Positions 36,055 through 47,040 of a DNA stretch of 64,000 nt are shown piece by piece. Numbering within the stretch: position 1 is the stretch's first letter; each line of letters opens with the position of its first letter. This DNA comes from Arsenicicoccus cauae (GTDB lineage: Bacteria > Actinomycetota > Actinomycetes > Actinomycetales > Dermatophilaceae), in contig NZ_WLVL01000056.1 in NCBI RefSeq assembly GCF_009707125.1, forward strand, positions 1-64,000. Reading direction: 5' to 3'. The notes beneath the pieces were generated by a model. The model made no database searches. It had not been told where the DNA came from and saw only the letters and a list, made by a program, of their open reading frames with translations. The position numbers were made by a program, and so were the translations under genes.

Positions 36055-37853
36055 CGACGTCCCCCCCGAGGGTCCGCGGCAGGTGGGCGGCCCGGGGTCG
36101 GCATACGGCCCGGGTCGGCGTGGTGGCGCTCGCCACGGCGGTCCTCGCGGCGGGCTGCGCCGGGCTGCCGAGGTCGACGCCCGTGGTCCAGGGGCAGGCC
36201 GTCGCAGGTGCGCAGGACGCGGGGGTGCGGATCATCCCGCGAGGCCCGGTCGCCGGGTCGGACGCCGATGATCTCGTGACGGACTTCTTGCGCCAGGGTC
36301 TGGGGGCCGACGACGACAGCAGCGTCGCCCGCGAGTACCTCACGCCTAGGGCCTCGAGCCAGTGGCAGCCGGACGGCTCGGGGTGGATCTACGACGGGCC
36401 GGAGGCGCTCGCGGTCAAGGTCACCGCGCCGGGCACCGTGGTGGTGACCGGCCGGGTCAGCGCGCAGCTCGACCGGGAGGGCCACTACTCCGAGCTGCCG
36501 CCCGGCCAGACGCGCTCGCTGACGCTGCGCCTGGTCAAGGTCGGTGATCAGTGGCGCATCGACGGGGGCCTCGACGGCCAGCACACGGTGTGGATCAGCC
36601 GGGCGGACTTCGGTCTGTACGCCAGCTACCCCATCACCTACGTCACGCCGGACGACACCGCCGTGACGGACCGCCGGTGGTTCCTGCAGGGCCCGGGACT
36701 CGTGACGCGGCTGGCGCGGGCCCAGCTCGCGCCGCCGCCGACCTACCTGCAGGGCGCCGTGCTGACGGGCGTGCCGGAGTACACCGATCTGGCGCACGGC
36801 TCGGTGTCGGTCGAGGGGGGCACGGCCCGTGTCGTGCTCAGCAGCCGGGCACTCAACGCCGACGACCGCAACCGGCGACGCATGTGGCAGCAGGTGACGG
36901 CCACGTTGACGGCCGTGGGCGGGGTCGAGGCCGTGCAGCTGGAGGCAGACGGTGCTCGGCTCAGCGTGCCCGGGTTGCCGGACCGCGCCCTGGGGGCGCA
37001 GGACGTGGACCTGCGCGACGCCGAGCCGCCGACGGGGCCGGTCCTGCTGCGCAGCAGCGCGGGGCTGGAGCGGGTCGACCCCCGTCAGCTCACGGAGAGC
37101 CGCTCGCGCAAGGAGGCGCGCGCGGACGGGCCGCCGCTGCCTGACATCGGCCCCGAGTGGTACCGCCTCGCATCGTCCGCCGACGGGACCGAGATCGCCG
37201 GCCTCGACGGCGACGACGAGGAGCTCGCTCGCTGGCGGGAGGGCCGGATGGTGCGGGTGCGAGGGTTCGCCAGGGACCTCACGCGCCCGGCCTACGACCC
37301 GGGCGGCTACCTGTGGATGGCCGGGCGCACCGACGCCGGCACCCGCGTGCTCGTGCAGCCGACCTCGGACCTGAGCGGGCGTGCGCCGGTGGCGATCAAC
37401 GTGCCGTGGCTGTCCGACCGCAAGGTGATCGCGCTGCGTCCCTCCCCCGAGGGGCAACGCGTCCTCGTCGTGTCGGAGCCGTCGGGCGGCGGGCCGTCCA
37501 CCGTGGGGGTCGCCGGCGTGCTGCGGCGTGACGGTCGCCCCGTCGGACTGGCCACGCCGATCACGGTCGGCGGCGGGTCCACGGACGTGACCGACGCGAC
37601 GTGGCTGGACGCGGAGACCATCGGGCTGGTCGGGGCCGTCGACGCCAAGAGCGACCAGCGCGTGGTCATTGCTCCGATCAGCGGACCCAGCCAGGTGCTC
37701 GGCGCCGTGCCCAACCCCACCTCCATCACCACCTTCGGCGGCAGCCGCAGCATCGTCGTCACCACGCGGCGGGGCGCCGCCCTGGTCCGGTCCGGCAACG
37801 GCCTGGTGCCGCTGGTGTCCAGCACGAGCGACTTCGTGGTCCCCGGCCACTGA
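36051..37853 (+). CDS. lpqB: Lipoprotein LpqB, MtrB accessory factor
   Basis: The 600-residue protein has an N-terminal signal peptide with lipobox LAAGC (Cys36). A GerMN-type domain lies at about residues 190-320 and a beta-propeller-like LpqB domain fills the C-terminal half. In mycobacteria LpqB binds the extracellular part of MtrB and modulates MtrA phosphorylation and cell-wall growth (family knowledge). GTG 36051 overlaps the mtrB stop, placing sensor and accessory protein under coupled translation. A 30-bp perfect hairpin follows before comF. Confidence 0.95.
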   Translation: MTTSPPRVRGRWAARGRHTARVGVVALATAVLAAGCAGLPRSTPVVQGQAVAGAQDAGVRIIPRGPVAGSDADDLVTDFLRQGLGADDDSSVAREYLTPRASSQWQPDGSGWIYDGPEALAVKVTAPGTVVVTGRVSAQLDREGHYSELPPGQTRSLTLRLVKVGDQWRIDGGLDGQHTVWISRADFGLYASYPITYVTPDDTAVTDRRWFLQGPGLVTRLARAQLAPPPTYLQGAVLTGVPEYTDLAHGSVSVEGGTARVVLSSRALNADDRNRRRMWQQVTATLTAVGGVEAVQLEADGARLSVPGLPDRALGAQDVDLRDAEPPTGPVLLRSSAGLERVDPRQLTESRSRKEARADGPPLPDIGPEWYRLASSADGTEIAGLDGDDEELARWREGRMVRVRGFARDLTRPAYDPGGYLWMAGRTDAGTRVLVQPTSDLSGRAPVAINVPWLSDRKVIALRPSPEGQRVLVVSEPSGGGPSTVGVAGVLRRDGRPVGLATPITVGGGSTDVTDATWLDAETIGLVGAVDAKSDQRVVIAPISGPSQVLGAVPNPTSITTFGGSRSIVVTTRRGAALVRSGNGLVPLVSSTSDFVVPGH

Positions 37854-37865
37854 CGCCGTGCCCAC

Positions 37866-37895
37866 CTGTGGACGGCCGATCGGCCCCGTCCACAG
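37866..37895. terminator. Perfect hairpin between lpqB and comF
   Basis: CTGTGGACGG (37866-37875) and CCGTCCACAG (37886-37895) form a perfect 10-bp stem, and the enclosed bases include the palindrome CCGATCGG. It follows the lpqB stop by 12 bases. It may terminate the mtrAB-lpqB mRNA. Because each arm contains a DnaA-box-like TGTGGAC/GTCCACA, a protein-binding role is also possible. Confidence 0.5.
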
Positions 37896-37946
37896 CCTCG
37901 GCCGTGTGCGGCCCGCCCGCCGCCACCCCGTGGGACGCTGGGCGGC

Positions 37947-38717
37947 GTGGCGGGGGGTGGCGGGGTGGGTGCCGGCATTGACGGGGCGCGAGGGTTGGTC
38001 TCGGCCCTCGTGGATCTCGCGCTCCCTGTGGGGTGCGCCTCGTGCGGCCACCCTGGCGCGCGGGTCTGCGGCCCCTGCCGCACCGCGCTGTGGGGGTGGT
38101 GCTACCCCGGCGGCCCCCGCGCGGTGCTTCCCGACCCCTGCCCGCCGGGGCTGCCGCCCGTGGTGGCCACCGCGGTCAACGACGGCGTGGTCCGGCGCGT
38201 GCTGCACGCCTACAAGGACGAGGGTCGACGCGACCTGCGCGACACGCTGCTCGAGCTGCTCGTGCCGGCCCTCGCCCTGGCGGCGGGGGCGGTACGACCC
38301 GCCCCGCGGGAGGGCGTCGTGGTGGTGCCGGTCCCCACGTCGCCGGCTGCCCGACGCAGGCGCGGCGACCGCCCGCTCGAGCAGCTCGTGGCGGCCGCGG
38401 CCGAGGCGGTGCCCGGGGCGGCCTACCGCTCCGTCCTGTCGGTCGGCGGCCGCGCGGCCGACCAGGCGCTCCTGGGTCAGGAGGCGCGCGCGGTCAACCT
38501 GCAGGGCGTGATGCGGGTGGCCGCGGGCGGGGGCGAGGCCATGAGTGGACGTCCGGTCCTGCTCGTGGACGACCTGCTGACCACCGGGGCCACGCTCCTC
38601 GAGGCCGCCCGGGCGCTCCGGGCCGAGGGGGTGGTGGTGGCGGGTGCGGTGGTGGTGGCGGCCACCCGGCGCAACCCGCCACGCGACGCGCTGGGCATTG
38701 TCCGGCGGGTGCGCTAA
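37947..38717 (+). CDS. comF: ComF-family phosphoribosyltransferase-like protein
   Basis: The 256-residue protein has an N-terminal zinc-binding cluster (CASCGHPGARVCGPC, about residues 30-44) and a C-terminal PRPP-binding loop (VLLVDDLLTTGATLLEAA). This is the ComF/GntX layout. In naturally competent bacteria ComF assists uptake of single-stranded DNA, but non-competent actinobacteria also carry it, so the role here is open. GTG 37947 lies seven bases after a GACGCT -10-like hexamer; other GTG codons nearby are possible. The M. tuberculosis counterpart (Rv3242c) has the same position between lpqB and hpf. Confidence 0.88.
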   Translation: MAGGGGVGAGIDGARGLVSALVDLALPVGCASCGHPGARVCGPCRTALWGWCYPGGPRAVLPDPCPPGLPPVVATAVNDGVVRRVLHAYKDEGRRDLRDTLLELLVPALALAAGAVRPAPREGVVVVPVPTSPAARRRRGDRPLEQLVAAAAEAVPGAAYRSVLSVGGRAADQALLGQEARAVNLQGVMRVAAGGGEAMSGRPVLLVDDLLTTGATLLEAARALRAEGVVVAGAVVVAATRRNPPRDALGIVRRVR

Positions 38718-38787
38718 CGTCGGTCAACGGCTCGATGACGAGCGTGGTCCTCCCAGATGGACGGGGGTGGTTCGACACAGTTCTCCG

Positions 38788-38804
38788 CAGGCCCGACGGG
38801 CCTG
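38788..38804 (+). other. Stem-loop in the hpf leader
   Basis: CAGGCCC-GAC-GGGCCTG is a perfect 7-bp stem with a three-base loop, 36 bases before the hpf start and outside any gene. No T tract follows. It may shape hpf translation or mRNA stability. Confidence 0.4.
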
Positions 38805-38840
38805 AGTACGTCGAGCAGGTCACTCCCTAGGAGGGAAATC

Positions 38841-39515
38841 ATGGACATCCAGATCACCGGCCGCCACGTCCCCGTCTCCGACCGGTTCCGGGAGCACGCG
38901 CAGGAGAAGCTCGACAAGATCGAGCTCCTCGCCAACCGCGATCCTCGTCTGGACATCGTCGTCTCCAGGCACGGCAGCGCCAACGGCGTGGGCACCATGA
39001 CCGTCGAGATCACGTGCCGCGTCAAGGGTCCCGTCATCCGGGCCGAGGCGACGTCGGACGACAAGTACGCCGCCTTCGACATCGCGGCGGACAAGCTCCT
39101 GGACCGGCTCAAGAAGGCCAACGACCGTCGTCGCGGCAAGCGACGCAAGGTCACGACGTCGACGGAGGTGCCCGCTCCTGCCCGGCTGGTCGACGCGGTC
39201 CCCGGTGCAGCCGCCGCGCCCCCGCCGGCCGCCGACGCCGCCGACGCCGGCGCGGCCCAGGACGACGGCCCGGAGGTCGTCGAGGTCGCGGACTCACCGA
39301 TCGAGGTCCGCGTCAAGCATCACAGCTCGGCCCCGATGAACATCGAGCAGGCGTTGTACGAGATGGAGATGGTGGGGCACGACTTCTTCCTGTTCACCGA
39401 TGCCGACTGCGGCGCGCCGAGCGTGCTCTACCGCCGCCGCGGCTGGTCCTACGGCGTCCTGCACCTCGAGACGGAGACGCAGGTCGAGCCCGACCTCGAG
39501 AGTCGCTCGACCTGA
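38841..39515 (+). CDS. hpf: Long ribosome hibernation-promoting factor HPF
   Basis: The 224-residue protein has an N-terminal S30AE/YfiA domain (about residues 1-105: MDIQITGRHVPVSDRFREHA, then basic KKANDRRRGKRRK), an Ala/Pro linker (about 110-150), and a C-terminal dimerisation domain (about 155-220: VKHHSSAPMNIEQALYEMEM, then YRRRGWSYGVLHLE). The long form alone promotes 100S ribosome dimers. AGGAGGG six bases before ATG 38841 is one of the strongest ribosome binding sites in the window. It is the ortholog of Rv3241c by position. Confidence 0.95.
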   Translation: MDIQITGRHVPVSDRFREHAQEKLDKIELLANRDPRLDIVVSRHGSANGVGTMTVEITCRVKGPVIRAEATSDDKYAAFDIAADKLLDRLKKANDRRRGKRRKVTTSTEVPAPARLVDAVPGAAAAPPPAADAADAGAAQDDGPEVVEVADSPIEVRVKHHSSAPMNIEQALYEMEMVGHDFFLFTDADCGAPSVLYRRRGWSYGVLHLETETQVEPDLESRST

Positions 39516-39633
39516 TCTCGCGCCGGCGCCCGAGGGGCGGCCCGCCACCGGTGGGTCGCCCCTCGGCGCGCCGGTCGCGATCGCTCGGCACGCCGCCCGC
39601 GGCGCCGGTCGACCCCCGTGGCATCATGCGGGC

Positions 39634-40356
39634 ATGACGGGCATCCAGGACATGCACCCCCGCGCCCAGGCCTTCGGCGACCGGGCGCACCCCGAGCGCA
39701 TCCGTGTCCTGGTCGCTGACGACCACGTGCTCTATCGCCGGGGTCTGGAGATGGTCCTCGCGCAGGAGCCCGACATCGAGATCGTGGGGGAGGCCGGCGA
39801 CGGCGCCGACGCCGTCGTGCAGGCCGAGGAGCTCATCCCCGACGTCGTCCTGATGGACGTGCGCATGCCCCGGCTGTCCGGGCCCGAGGCGACGGCACGG
39901 GTGCGCGAGGTCGTCCCGTCGACCAAGGTCATCATGCTGACGATCTCCGACGAGGAGCAGGACCTCTACAACGCCGTCCGGGCGGGCGCGACGGGCTACC
40001 TGCTCAAGGACGTGCCGGGTGAGGACATCGCTGTGGGGATCCGTCAGGCCCATGCCGGCCAGTCGCTGATCTCTCCGCCGATGGCCTCCAAGCTGCTCGC
40101 GGAGTTCGCCCTCCTGATGAGGCGCCAGGAGGAGGGGCAGCAGATGCCCGTCCCGCGCCTCACGGACCGGGAGTTGCAGGTGCTCAGGCTGGTGGCGCGC
40201 GGGATGGCCAACAAGGACATCGCTGTCGAGCTGTTCATCTCCGAGAACACCGTCAAGAACCACGTCCGCAACATCCTGGAGAAGCTCCAGCTGCACTCAC
40301 GGATGGAGGCCGTGATGTACGCCGTCCGCCAGAAGATGCTCGACCTGCCCGAATGA
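39634..40356 (+). CDS. NarL/LuxR-type response regulator (orphan)
   Basis: The 240-residue protein has a receiver domain (DD at 29-30, phospho-acceptor D75 in VVLMDVRMP, Lys in [10 protein letters not shown]) and a C-terminal LuxR-type HTH ([15 protein letters not shown], then [17 protein letters not shown]). No histidine kinase gene lies beside it, so its kinase is elsewhere or it acts without phosphorylation. Its stop overlaps the DNA glycosylase gene (ATGA), hinting at coupled expression. ATG 39634 is favoured by the similarity; an upstream ATG at 39626 is out of frame. Target genes cannot be predicted. Confidence 0.92.
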   Translation: MTGIQDMHPRAQAFGDRAHPERIRVLVADDHVLYRRGLEMVLAQEPDIEIVGEAGDGADAVVQAEELIPDVVLMDVRMPRLSGPEATARVREVVPSTKVIMLTISDEEQDLYNAVRAGATGYLLKDVPGEDIAVGIRQAHAGQSLISPPMASKLLAEFALLMRRQEEGQQMPVPRLTDRELQVLRLVARGMANKDIAVELFISENTVKNHVRNILEKLQLHSRMEAVMYAVRQKMLDLPE

Positions 40357-41627
40357 CCCTGCGTGGGGGCGATCTCGGGGGCGTGGCCGGGCCGGCACCG
40401 GCCCGGCGGCTCACCCTGCCCCAGGCGCGTCGTATGGCGCTCGCGGCCCAGGGCTTCTCCCGCCCCCGCCCCGAGGCCGTGACGGCGCGTGACCTCGTCC
40501 GCGTCCTCGCGACCGTCCAGGTCGTGCAGATCGACTCGGTCAACGTGCTCACGCGCAGCCACTACCTGCCGTTCTACTCACGCCTGGGGGCGTACGACCC
40601 GGCGCTGCTGGACCGGCTCCGCGACCGTGCGCCCCGCCGCATGGTCGAGTACTGGGCCCACGAGGCCAGCCTCGTCCCGCCCAGCACCTGGCCGCTGCTC
40701 GACGTGCGGATGCGCCGGGCCGAGGACGAGTCCTGGGGCGGCATGCGCCGGGTCGCCCAGGAGCACCCCGAGCTCGTGTCCGCGGTCCTGGCGGAGGTCG
40801 TCGCACGCGGGCCGCTCACCTCTCGAGAGGTCGAGCGCGCCCTCGCTCACGACCTGCCGCGCGAGCGCGACGGCTGGGGCTGGAACTGGTCGCTGGTCAA
40901 GAACGCCCTCGAGCACCTGTTCTGGGCCGGGCGGATCACGAGCGCCGGGCGCACGTCGAGCTTCGAGCGGCGGTATGCCGCCCTGGAGCGCGTCCTGCCT
41001 CGGGGCGTCCTGCAGGAGGCGGCGGCCGGTCGCGACCGGGGGGCCGAGACCGCGCTGCGCGACGCCGACCACGTCCGCCGGCTGGTCGAGCTGTCCGCCC
41101 GCGCGCTGGGGGTCGGCACGCTCCGCTGCCTGCGCGACTACTTCCGCCTGACGCCCCAGCAGGTGGGCGCCGCGGTCACCGACCTGGTGGAGGAGGGCGC
41201 GCTCGTGCCGGTGACCGTCGAGGGGTGGCGCGCGGCGGCATACGTGCATCGCGACGCGAAGGTGCCCCGGAGGGTCCAGGCGAGCGCGCTGCTCAGCCCG
41301 TTCGACTCCCTGGTGTGGCAGCGGGACCGGACCCGGGCGCTGTTCGGCTTCGACTTCCGGCTCGAGATCTACGTGCCGGCGGCGCAGCGGGTGCACGGGT
41401 ACTACGTGCTGCCGTTCCTGCTCGGGGATCGGCTCGTGGCGCGGGCGGACCTCAAGGCGGACCGGGCGACGGGGCGGCTGCTGGTCCGCGCGCTGCACTG
41501 GGAGGAGGGGGCCGCGACGGAGGAGGCCCTCGCGGCGGTGCAGCGGGAGCTGTCCACCCTCGGGCACTGGCTCGGCGTGCCGGACGTTGTGCACGAGGGC
41601 GTACACCCGGGTCGGACCGCCCGCTGA
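40353..41627 (+). CDS. Crosslink-repair DNA glycosylase of the YcaQ/AlkX family
   Basis: The 424-residue protein matches the HTH_42/YcaQ family of winged-helix DNA glycosylases. The catalytic motif is Gln59-Ile60-Asp61 within [15 protein letters not shown], that is, the Q-phi-D form of the AlkX branch (E. coli YcaQ) rather than the Q-phi-Q form of AlkZ. AlkX enzymes unhook interstrand crosslinks and remove alkylated bases. Other family blocks are [11 protein letters not shown] and [14 protein letters not shown]. The start overlaps the response-regulator stop (ATGA). secA follows after about 100 bases with its own promoter-like TACCCT at 41662-41667. Confidence 0.88.
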   Translation: MTLRGGDLGGVAGPAPARRLTLPQARRMALAAQGFSRPRPEAVTARDLVRVLATVQVVQIDSVNVLTRSHYLPFYSRLGAYDPALLDRLRDRAPRRMVEYWAHEASLVPPSTWPLLDVRMRRAEDESWGGMRRVAQEHPELVSAVLAEVVARGPLTSREVERALAHDLPRERDGWGWNWSLVKNALEHLFWAGRITSAGRTSSFERRYAALERVLPRGVLQEAAAGRDRGAETALRDADHVRRLVELSARALGVGTLRCLRDYFRLTPQQVGAAVTDLVEEGALVPVTVEGWRAAAYVHRDAKVPRRVQASALLSPFDSLVWQRDRTRALFGFDFRLEIYVPAAQRVHGYYVLPFLLGDRLVARADLKADRATGRLLVRALHWEEGAATEEALAAVQRELSTLGHWLGVPDVVHEGVHPGRTAR

Positions 41628-41729
41628 GGCGGGGTTGGGCCACGGCACGCGCACGACGGACTACCCTGGGCCAGGTGTGCGCCGATCCGGTCGGTCCGCA
41701 CGCGCCATTCATCATCGAGGGAGCTCAAC

Positions 41730-44462
<2,733 letters not shown>

Positions 44463-44476
44463 ACAGTAGGTATGAC

Positions 44477-44515
44477 GAGCGCCCCCGCTCCGGTCCGGCC
44501 GGTGCGGGGGCGCTC
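44477..44515. terminator. Bidirectional terminator after secA
   Basis: A perfect 12-bp stem, GAGCGCCCCCGC (44477-44488) with GCGGGGGCGCTC (44504-44515), has a 15-base loop. It lies between the convergent secA and DUF6459 genes. Confidence 0.75.
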
Positions 44516-44529
44516 GTGTGTGTGGTGGG

Positions 44530-45045
44530 TCAGCCCACGACGAGGTCGTCGATGACCCAGCGTCCGTCCCGACCGACCATCCGGAACGCCAGCGCGCGGA
44601 CCCGCTCGCCCACCACGACCACCGCGGCCACCTCTGCGAGGCCGTCCCGGTCCTCGGCGACGTGCACGCTGCGCACGACCGGACGCCGTCCGCGCCGCGC
44701 GTGCCGGTTGCCGACGGCCTGCGACCCGCGCGCCAGGCGGGCGTACACGTCGGTGGTGGTCCAGCGCACCAGCTGGCTGACCGGCCGATGGGCCCCGAGC
44801 ACCTCGACCAGGGCCTGGCTGACCTGCTGCGCCCACGCTCGCGGGGAGGGCAGGTCGGCGCTCGCGGTGGGCTGCGGCCCGAAGAACGCGTCCCGGTCGT
44901 GGAAGTCGAGCGCCAGCTCGGGCTGGCGGTCGAGGCCGGGCTCGTCCGTGAGGGGGACGGCGACGACGCCGGCGACGGTGTCCAGCGGCTCGGGGGCGAT
45001 CACGGGCGCGGGGCGCAGGTGCAGACGGGTCACGGTGGCGGTCAT
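44530..45045 (-). CDS. Rv3235-family (DUF6459) protein
   Basis: The 171-residue protein has an unstructured N-terminal third and a conserved C-terminal domain: SPRAWAQQVSQALVEVLGAHRP, then VRSVHVAEDRDGLAEVAAVVVVGERVRALAFRM (split in two) and RWVIDDLVVG. This fits the actinobacterial Rv3235 family (DUF6459) near secA. The function is unknown. ATG 45045 overlaps the LysM gene stop, so the LysM protein and this one are coupled and possibly partners at the envelope. Confidence 0.8.
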   Translation of the reverse strand: MTATVTRLHLRPAPVIAPEPLDTVAGVVAVPLTDEPGLDRQPELALDFHDRDAFFGPQPTASADLPSPRAWAQQVSQALVEVLGAHRPVSQLVRWTTTDVYARLARGSQAVGNRHARRGRRPVVRSVHVAEDRDGLAEVAAVVVVGERVRALAFRMVGRDGRWVIDDLVVG

Positions 45046-45872
45046 GGGTTCCCCTGGAGCTGGGTCGCGGCGGGAGCGGTCAGGACCTGGCCCGGCAGGA
45101 TCAGGTCGGGGTCGGGGCCGATGACGTCCCTGTTGTGGTCGTGCCAGGCGCGGCAGGTCTGCGCGACGGTCTCGGCGTCGACGTCGGGGGGCAGGTGCTG
45201 CTGCGCGATGGCCCACAGCGTGTCCCCGCGCATCACCACGTGACTGACCTCGGCGGTCCTGCGGACCTCCCGCTCCTGGCGGAGGGGGCGCAGCTCGGGA
45301 TCCACCGGCGCCGCCCGTCCCGCGGTGCTCGGGTGCGGCGCCGTGGAGGTGGGCACGAGCTCGGGTGGGACCGGACCGGCCGGGAGGTCGGCGAGCCCGT
45401 CCGGCTGACCGGAGGAGGCTGTCGACGAGGTCGGAGCAGCGGGTGTCAACGACGAGGTTGGCGGGAGGGGCGCGGCGGTGGCCTGGAGGGTCGTGCCGCC
45501 CAGGCTGACGCCCAGCAGCACCGCGACGATCCGCGCGCGACGGACGGGGAGGAGGTGCTCCGCCGCAGGTCCGCTGCGTCCGCTCGGCCCGTCCGCCCTG
45601 GATGTCCGCCAGGCCCGCCAGACGTCGCCAGCGGTCCGGGCCAGCCAGGCGCCGACCGCGAGGGCGAGACAGGTCTCGACGGCGGCGACCAAGACGTCCG
45701 GGAGGGTCGGTGCCCCACCGACGCCCCTCGCGGCTGCGGTGACGACCTGCGAGCCCAGGACGACGGCCGACGCGAGGCAGGCCACGCCCCCGAGGGCTGT
45801 GACGCCGACGGCGAGTGCGGCGCGCCGTGACGGCACGGTGGGTGCGGGGGCCGGTAGGGGGCGGCGGGACAT
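45042..45872 (-). CDS. LysM-domain membrane protein
   Basis: The 276-residue protein has two or three N-terminal membrane helices (about residues 18-48, 60-82, 112-132), a Pro/Ser/Thr-rich extracytoplasmic spacer, and a C-terminal LysM domain (about 210-270: HVVMRGDTLWAIAQQHL, then IGPDPDLILPGQVL). LysM binds peptidoglycan N-acetylglucosamine. The topology suggests a wall-anchored membrane protein. A TAGAGT hexamer (45885-45880) ends seven bases before the ATG, indicating a leaderless mRNA. The next gene overlaps by ATGA. Confidence 0.88.
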   Translation of the reverse strand: MSRRPLPAPAPTVPSRRAALAVGVTALGGVACLASAVVLGSQVVTAAARGVGGAPTLPDVLVAAVETCLALAVGAWLARTAGDVWRAWRTSRADGPSGRSGPAAEHLLPVRRARIVAVLLGVSLGGTTLQATAAPLPPTSSLTPAAPTSSTASSGQPDGLADLPAGPVPPELVPTSTAPHPSTAGRAAPVDPELRPLRQEREVRRTAEVSHVVMRGDTLWAIAQQHLPPDVDAETVAQTCRAWHDHNRDVIGPDPDLILPGQVLTAPAATQLQGNP

Positions 45873-45879
45873 GGCAGGG

Positions 45880-45885
45880 ACTCTA
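45880..45885 (-). promoter_or_regulatory. TAGAGT -10 element of the LysM gene
   Basis: On the minus strand TAGAGT ends exactly seven bases before ATG 45872, the same geometry as several other leaderless starts in the window. Confidence 0.55.
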
Positions 45886-46030
45886 GGTAGTTTGCCTCCG
45901 TTTGCCTATGGCTGATGCTGAAAGAGTCGTTTGGCGAACACAGAGTGAGGCGTTCTCGACGGTTCGTGTCCTGCGTTGACCAGACCCGTCACGCAGGGCC
46001 ACTGGCCGTACCCTGAGTGCAGGAGGCGAC

Positions 46031-46573
46031 ATGGATCGGTGGCAGGGCTTCTTCGACGACCTCGAGGGTCGGGTCGAGGAGCAGCGGCGCGCGGACGAGC
46101 TGGCCGGGCTCGCCGACCGGGTACGCCGTGACCGTGCCGGTGTCACGCTCGGGGCCCGGCTCGCGGGGAGCGTCGGGCTCCCGGTGCGTCTGCACGTGCT
46201 GGGTGGGGAGCAGGTGGCCGGTGACGTCGACGAGGCCATGGTCGACTGTGTCGTCCTGGCGCGCGAGGGGCGCCGCTGCGTCGTGCCGCTCGCCGCGGTC
46301 GTGCGGGTGGAGCGGCTCGGCGAACGGCCCGCAGAGCTGGCAATGGCGGGCCGACCGGGGATGGGACGCGCCGTGCGTGACCTCGCGCGCGACCGACGAC
46401 CGGTCCGGCTGCACGACGTGACCGGCACGGTCAACGAGGGGGTCATCGATCGGGTCGGCCAGGACCACCTGGACCTGCTCGTCCTGCCCGCCGACCTCCC
46501 CGCCCGGCCCTCGCAGCGTCGGTCCCGCGCGACGGTGCCCTTCGGTGCCGTGGCGGTGGTGCGTCAGCTCTGA
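46031..46573 (+). CDS. Unrecognised protein with two tandem barrel-like repeats
   Basis: I do not recognise this 180-residue protein. It begins with an acidic helical segment (MDRWQGFFDDLEGRVEEQRR). Two similar units follow: PVRLH at 51-55 with VPLAAVVRV at 85-93, and PVRLH at 124-128 with VPFGAVAVV at 169-177. The spacing and alternating hydrophobic pattern look like two small SH3- or Sm-like beta-barrels, probably an internal duplication. There is no signal peptide or membrane helix. AGGAGG lies five bases before the ATG. Neighbours are the divergent LysM gene and a convergent HTH gene. Confidence 0.75.
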   Translation: MDRWQGFFDDLEGRVEEQRRADELAGLADRVRRDRAGVTLGARLAGSVGLPVRLHVLGGEQVAGDVDEAMVDCVVLAREGRRCVVPLAAVVRVERLGERPAELAMAGRPGMGRAVRDLARDRRPVRLHDVTGTVNEGVIDRVGQDHLDLLVLPADLPARPSQRRSRATVPFGAVAVVRQL

Positions 46574-46812
46574 GCGTCGGGCTCGGGGTCGGGGTCGGCC
46601 GAGCCGAAGGGGTGGGCCGCCACGAACGCCTTGGTCTCGGAGTACATCCGCTCGATGTAGTCCTCGAGCTCGCTGGTCTCGACGCGCCACTGGCCCCGGC
46701 CGCCGACCTTGATCGCCGGGAGCTCGCCCGAGCGCACCAACGCATAGGCCTGGGCCGAGGAGATGTCAAGGATCTCGGCGACGTCGGCGAGCTGGATGAA
46801 GCGCTTGGCCAT
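46564..46812 (-). CDS. BldC/excisionase-type helix-turn-helix protein
   Basis: The 82-residue protein has a MerR/excisionase-like HTH: RFIQLADVAEILDISSAQAY, then ALVRSGELPAIKVGGRGQWRV (split here), followed by an acidic helical tail. It resembles the small DNA-binding proteins of the BldC/excisionase group that are common in actinobacterial chromosomes; no integrase is present. GGAG lies nine bases before ATG 46812. The open frame reaches 47340, but the ATG at 46812 begins the conserved part. It may regulate the divergent SAF/ATPase operon. Confidence 0.85.
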   Translation of the reverse strand: MAKRFIQLADVAEILDISSAQAYALVRSGELPAIKVGGRGQWRVETSELEDYIERMYSETKAFVAAHPFGSADPDPEPDAQS

Positions 46813-46919
46813 GGGGTGCGGCTCCTCGTGAGGCGGATGTCGGGCGGTGGGCCCCGTGGTGCCCGGCCTGGTCGAGTGTAGGGCTGGCGTGCCGGCCGTG
46901 GGTGACCGTGCTGCCGGGG

Positions 46920-46958
46920 TGTGGACAACGGGAGACGGCGTGCGACCCCTGTGGATGA
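46920..46958. promoter_or_regulatory. Two DnaA-box-like 9-mers 30 bp apart
   Basis: TGTGGACAA (46920-46928, complement TTGTCCACA) and TGTGGATGA (46950-46958, complement TCATCCACA) lie in the same orientation, exactly 30 bp apart, in the divergent region between the HTH and SAF genes. The first equals the high-GC actinobacterial DnaA-box form; the second differs from TTATCCACA by one base. Whether DnaA binds here is untested. Confidence 0.35.
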
Positions 46959-47040
46959 CGAACGACGCCGCCTCGCCGGATTGGCGACGATGGTGGCACG
47001 GTCGGCGCCGGCGCGCGACCGTCCACCAGCAGGAGGTCCC

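Noticed and set aside
46564-46812. Prophage or integrative element signalled by an excisionase-like protein
   Set aside because: No integrase, attachment repeats, tRNA or phage genes are present; small BldC/excisionase-like HTH proteins are common chromosomal regulators in actinobacteria.
46900-46970. Replication origin
   Set aside because: Only two DnaA-box-like sequences are present, with no cluster, no AT-rich unwinding region and no dnaA or dnaN nearby.
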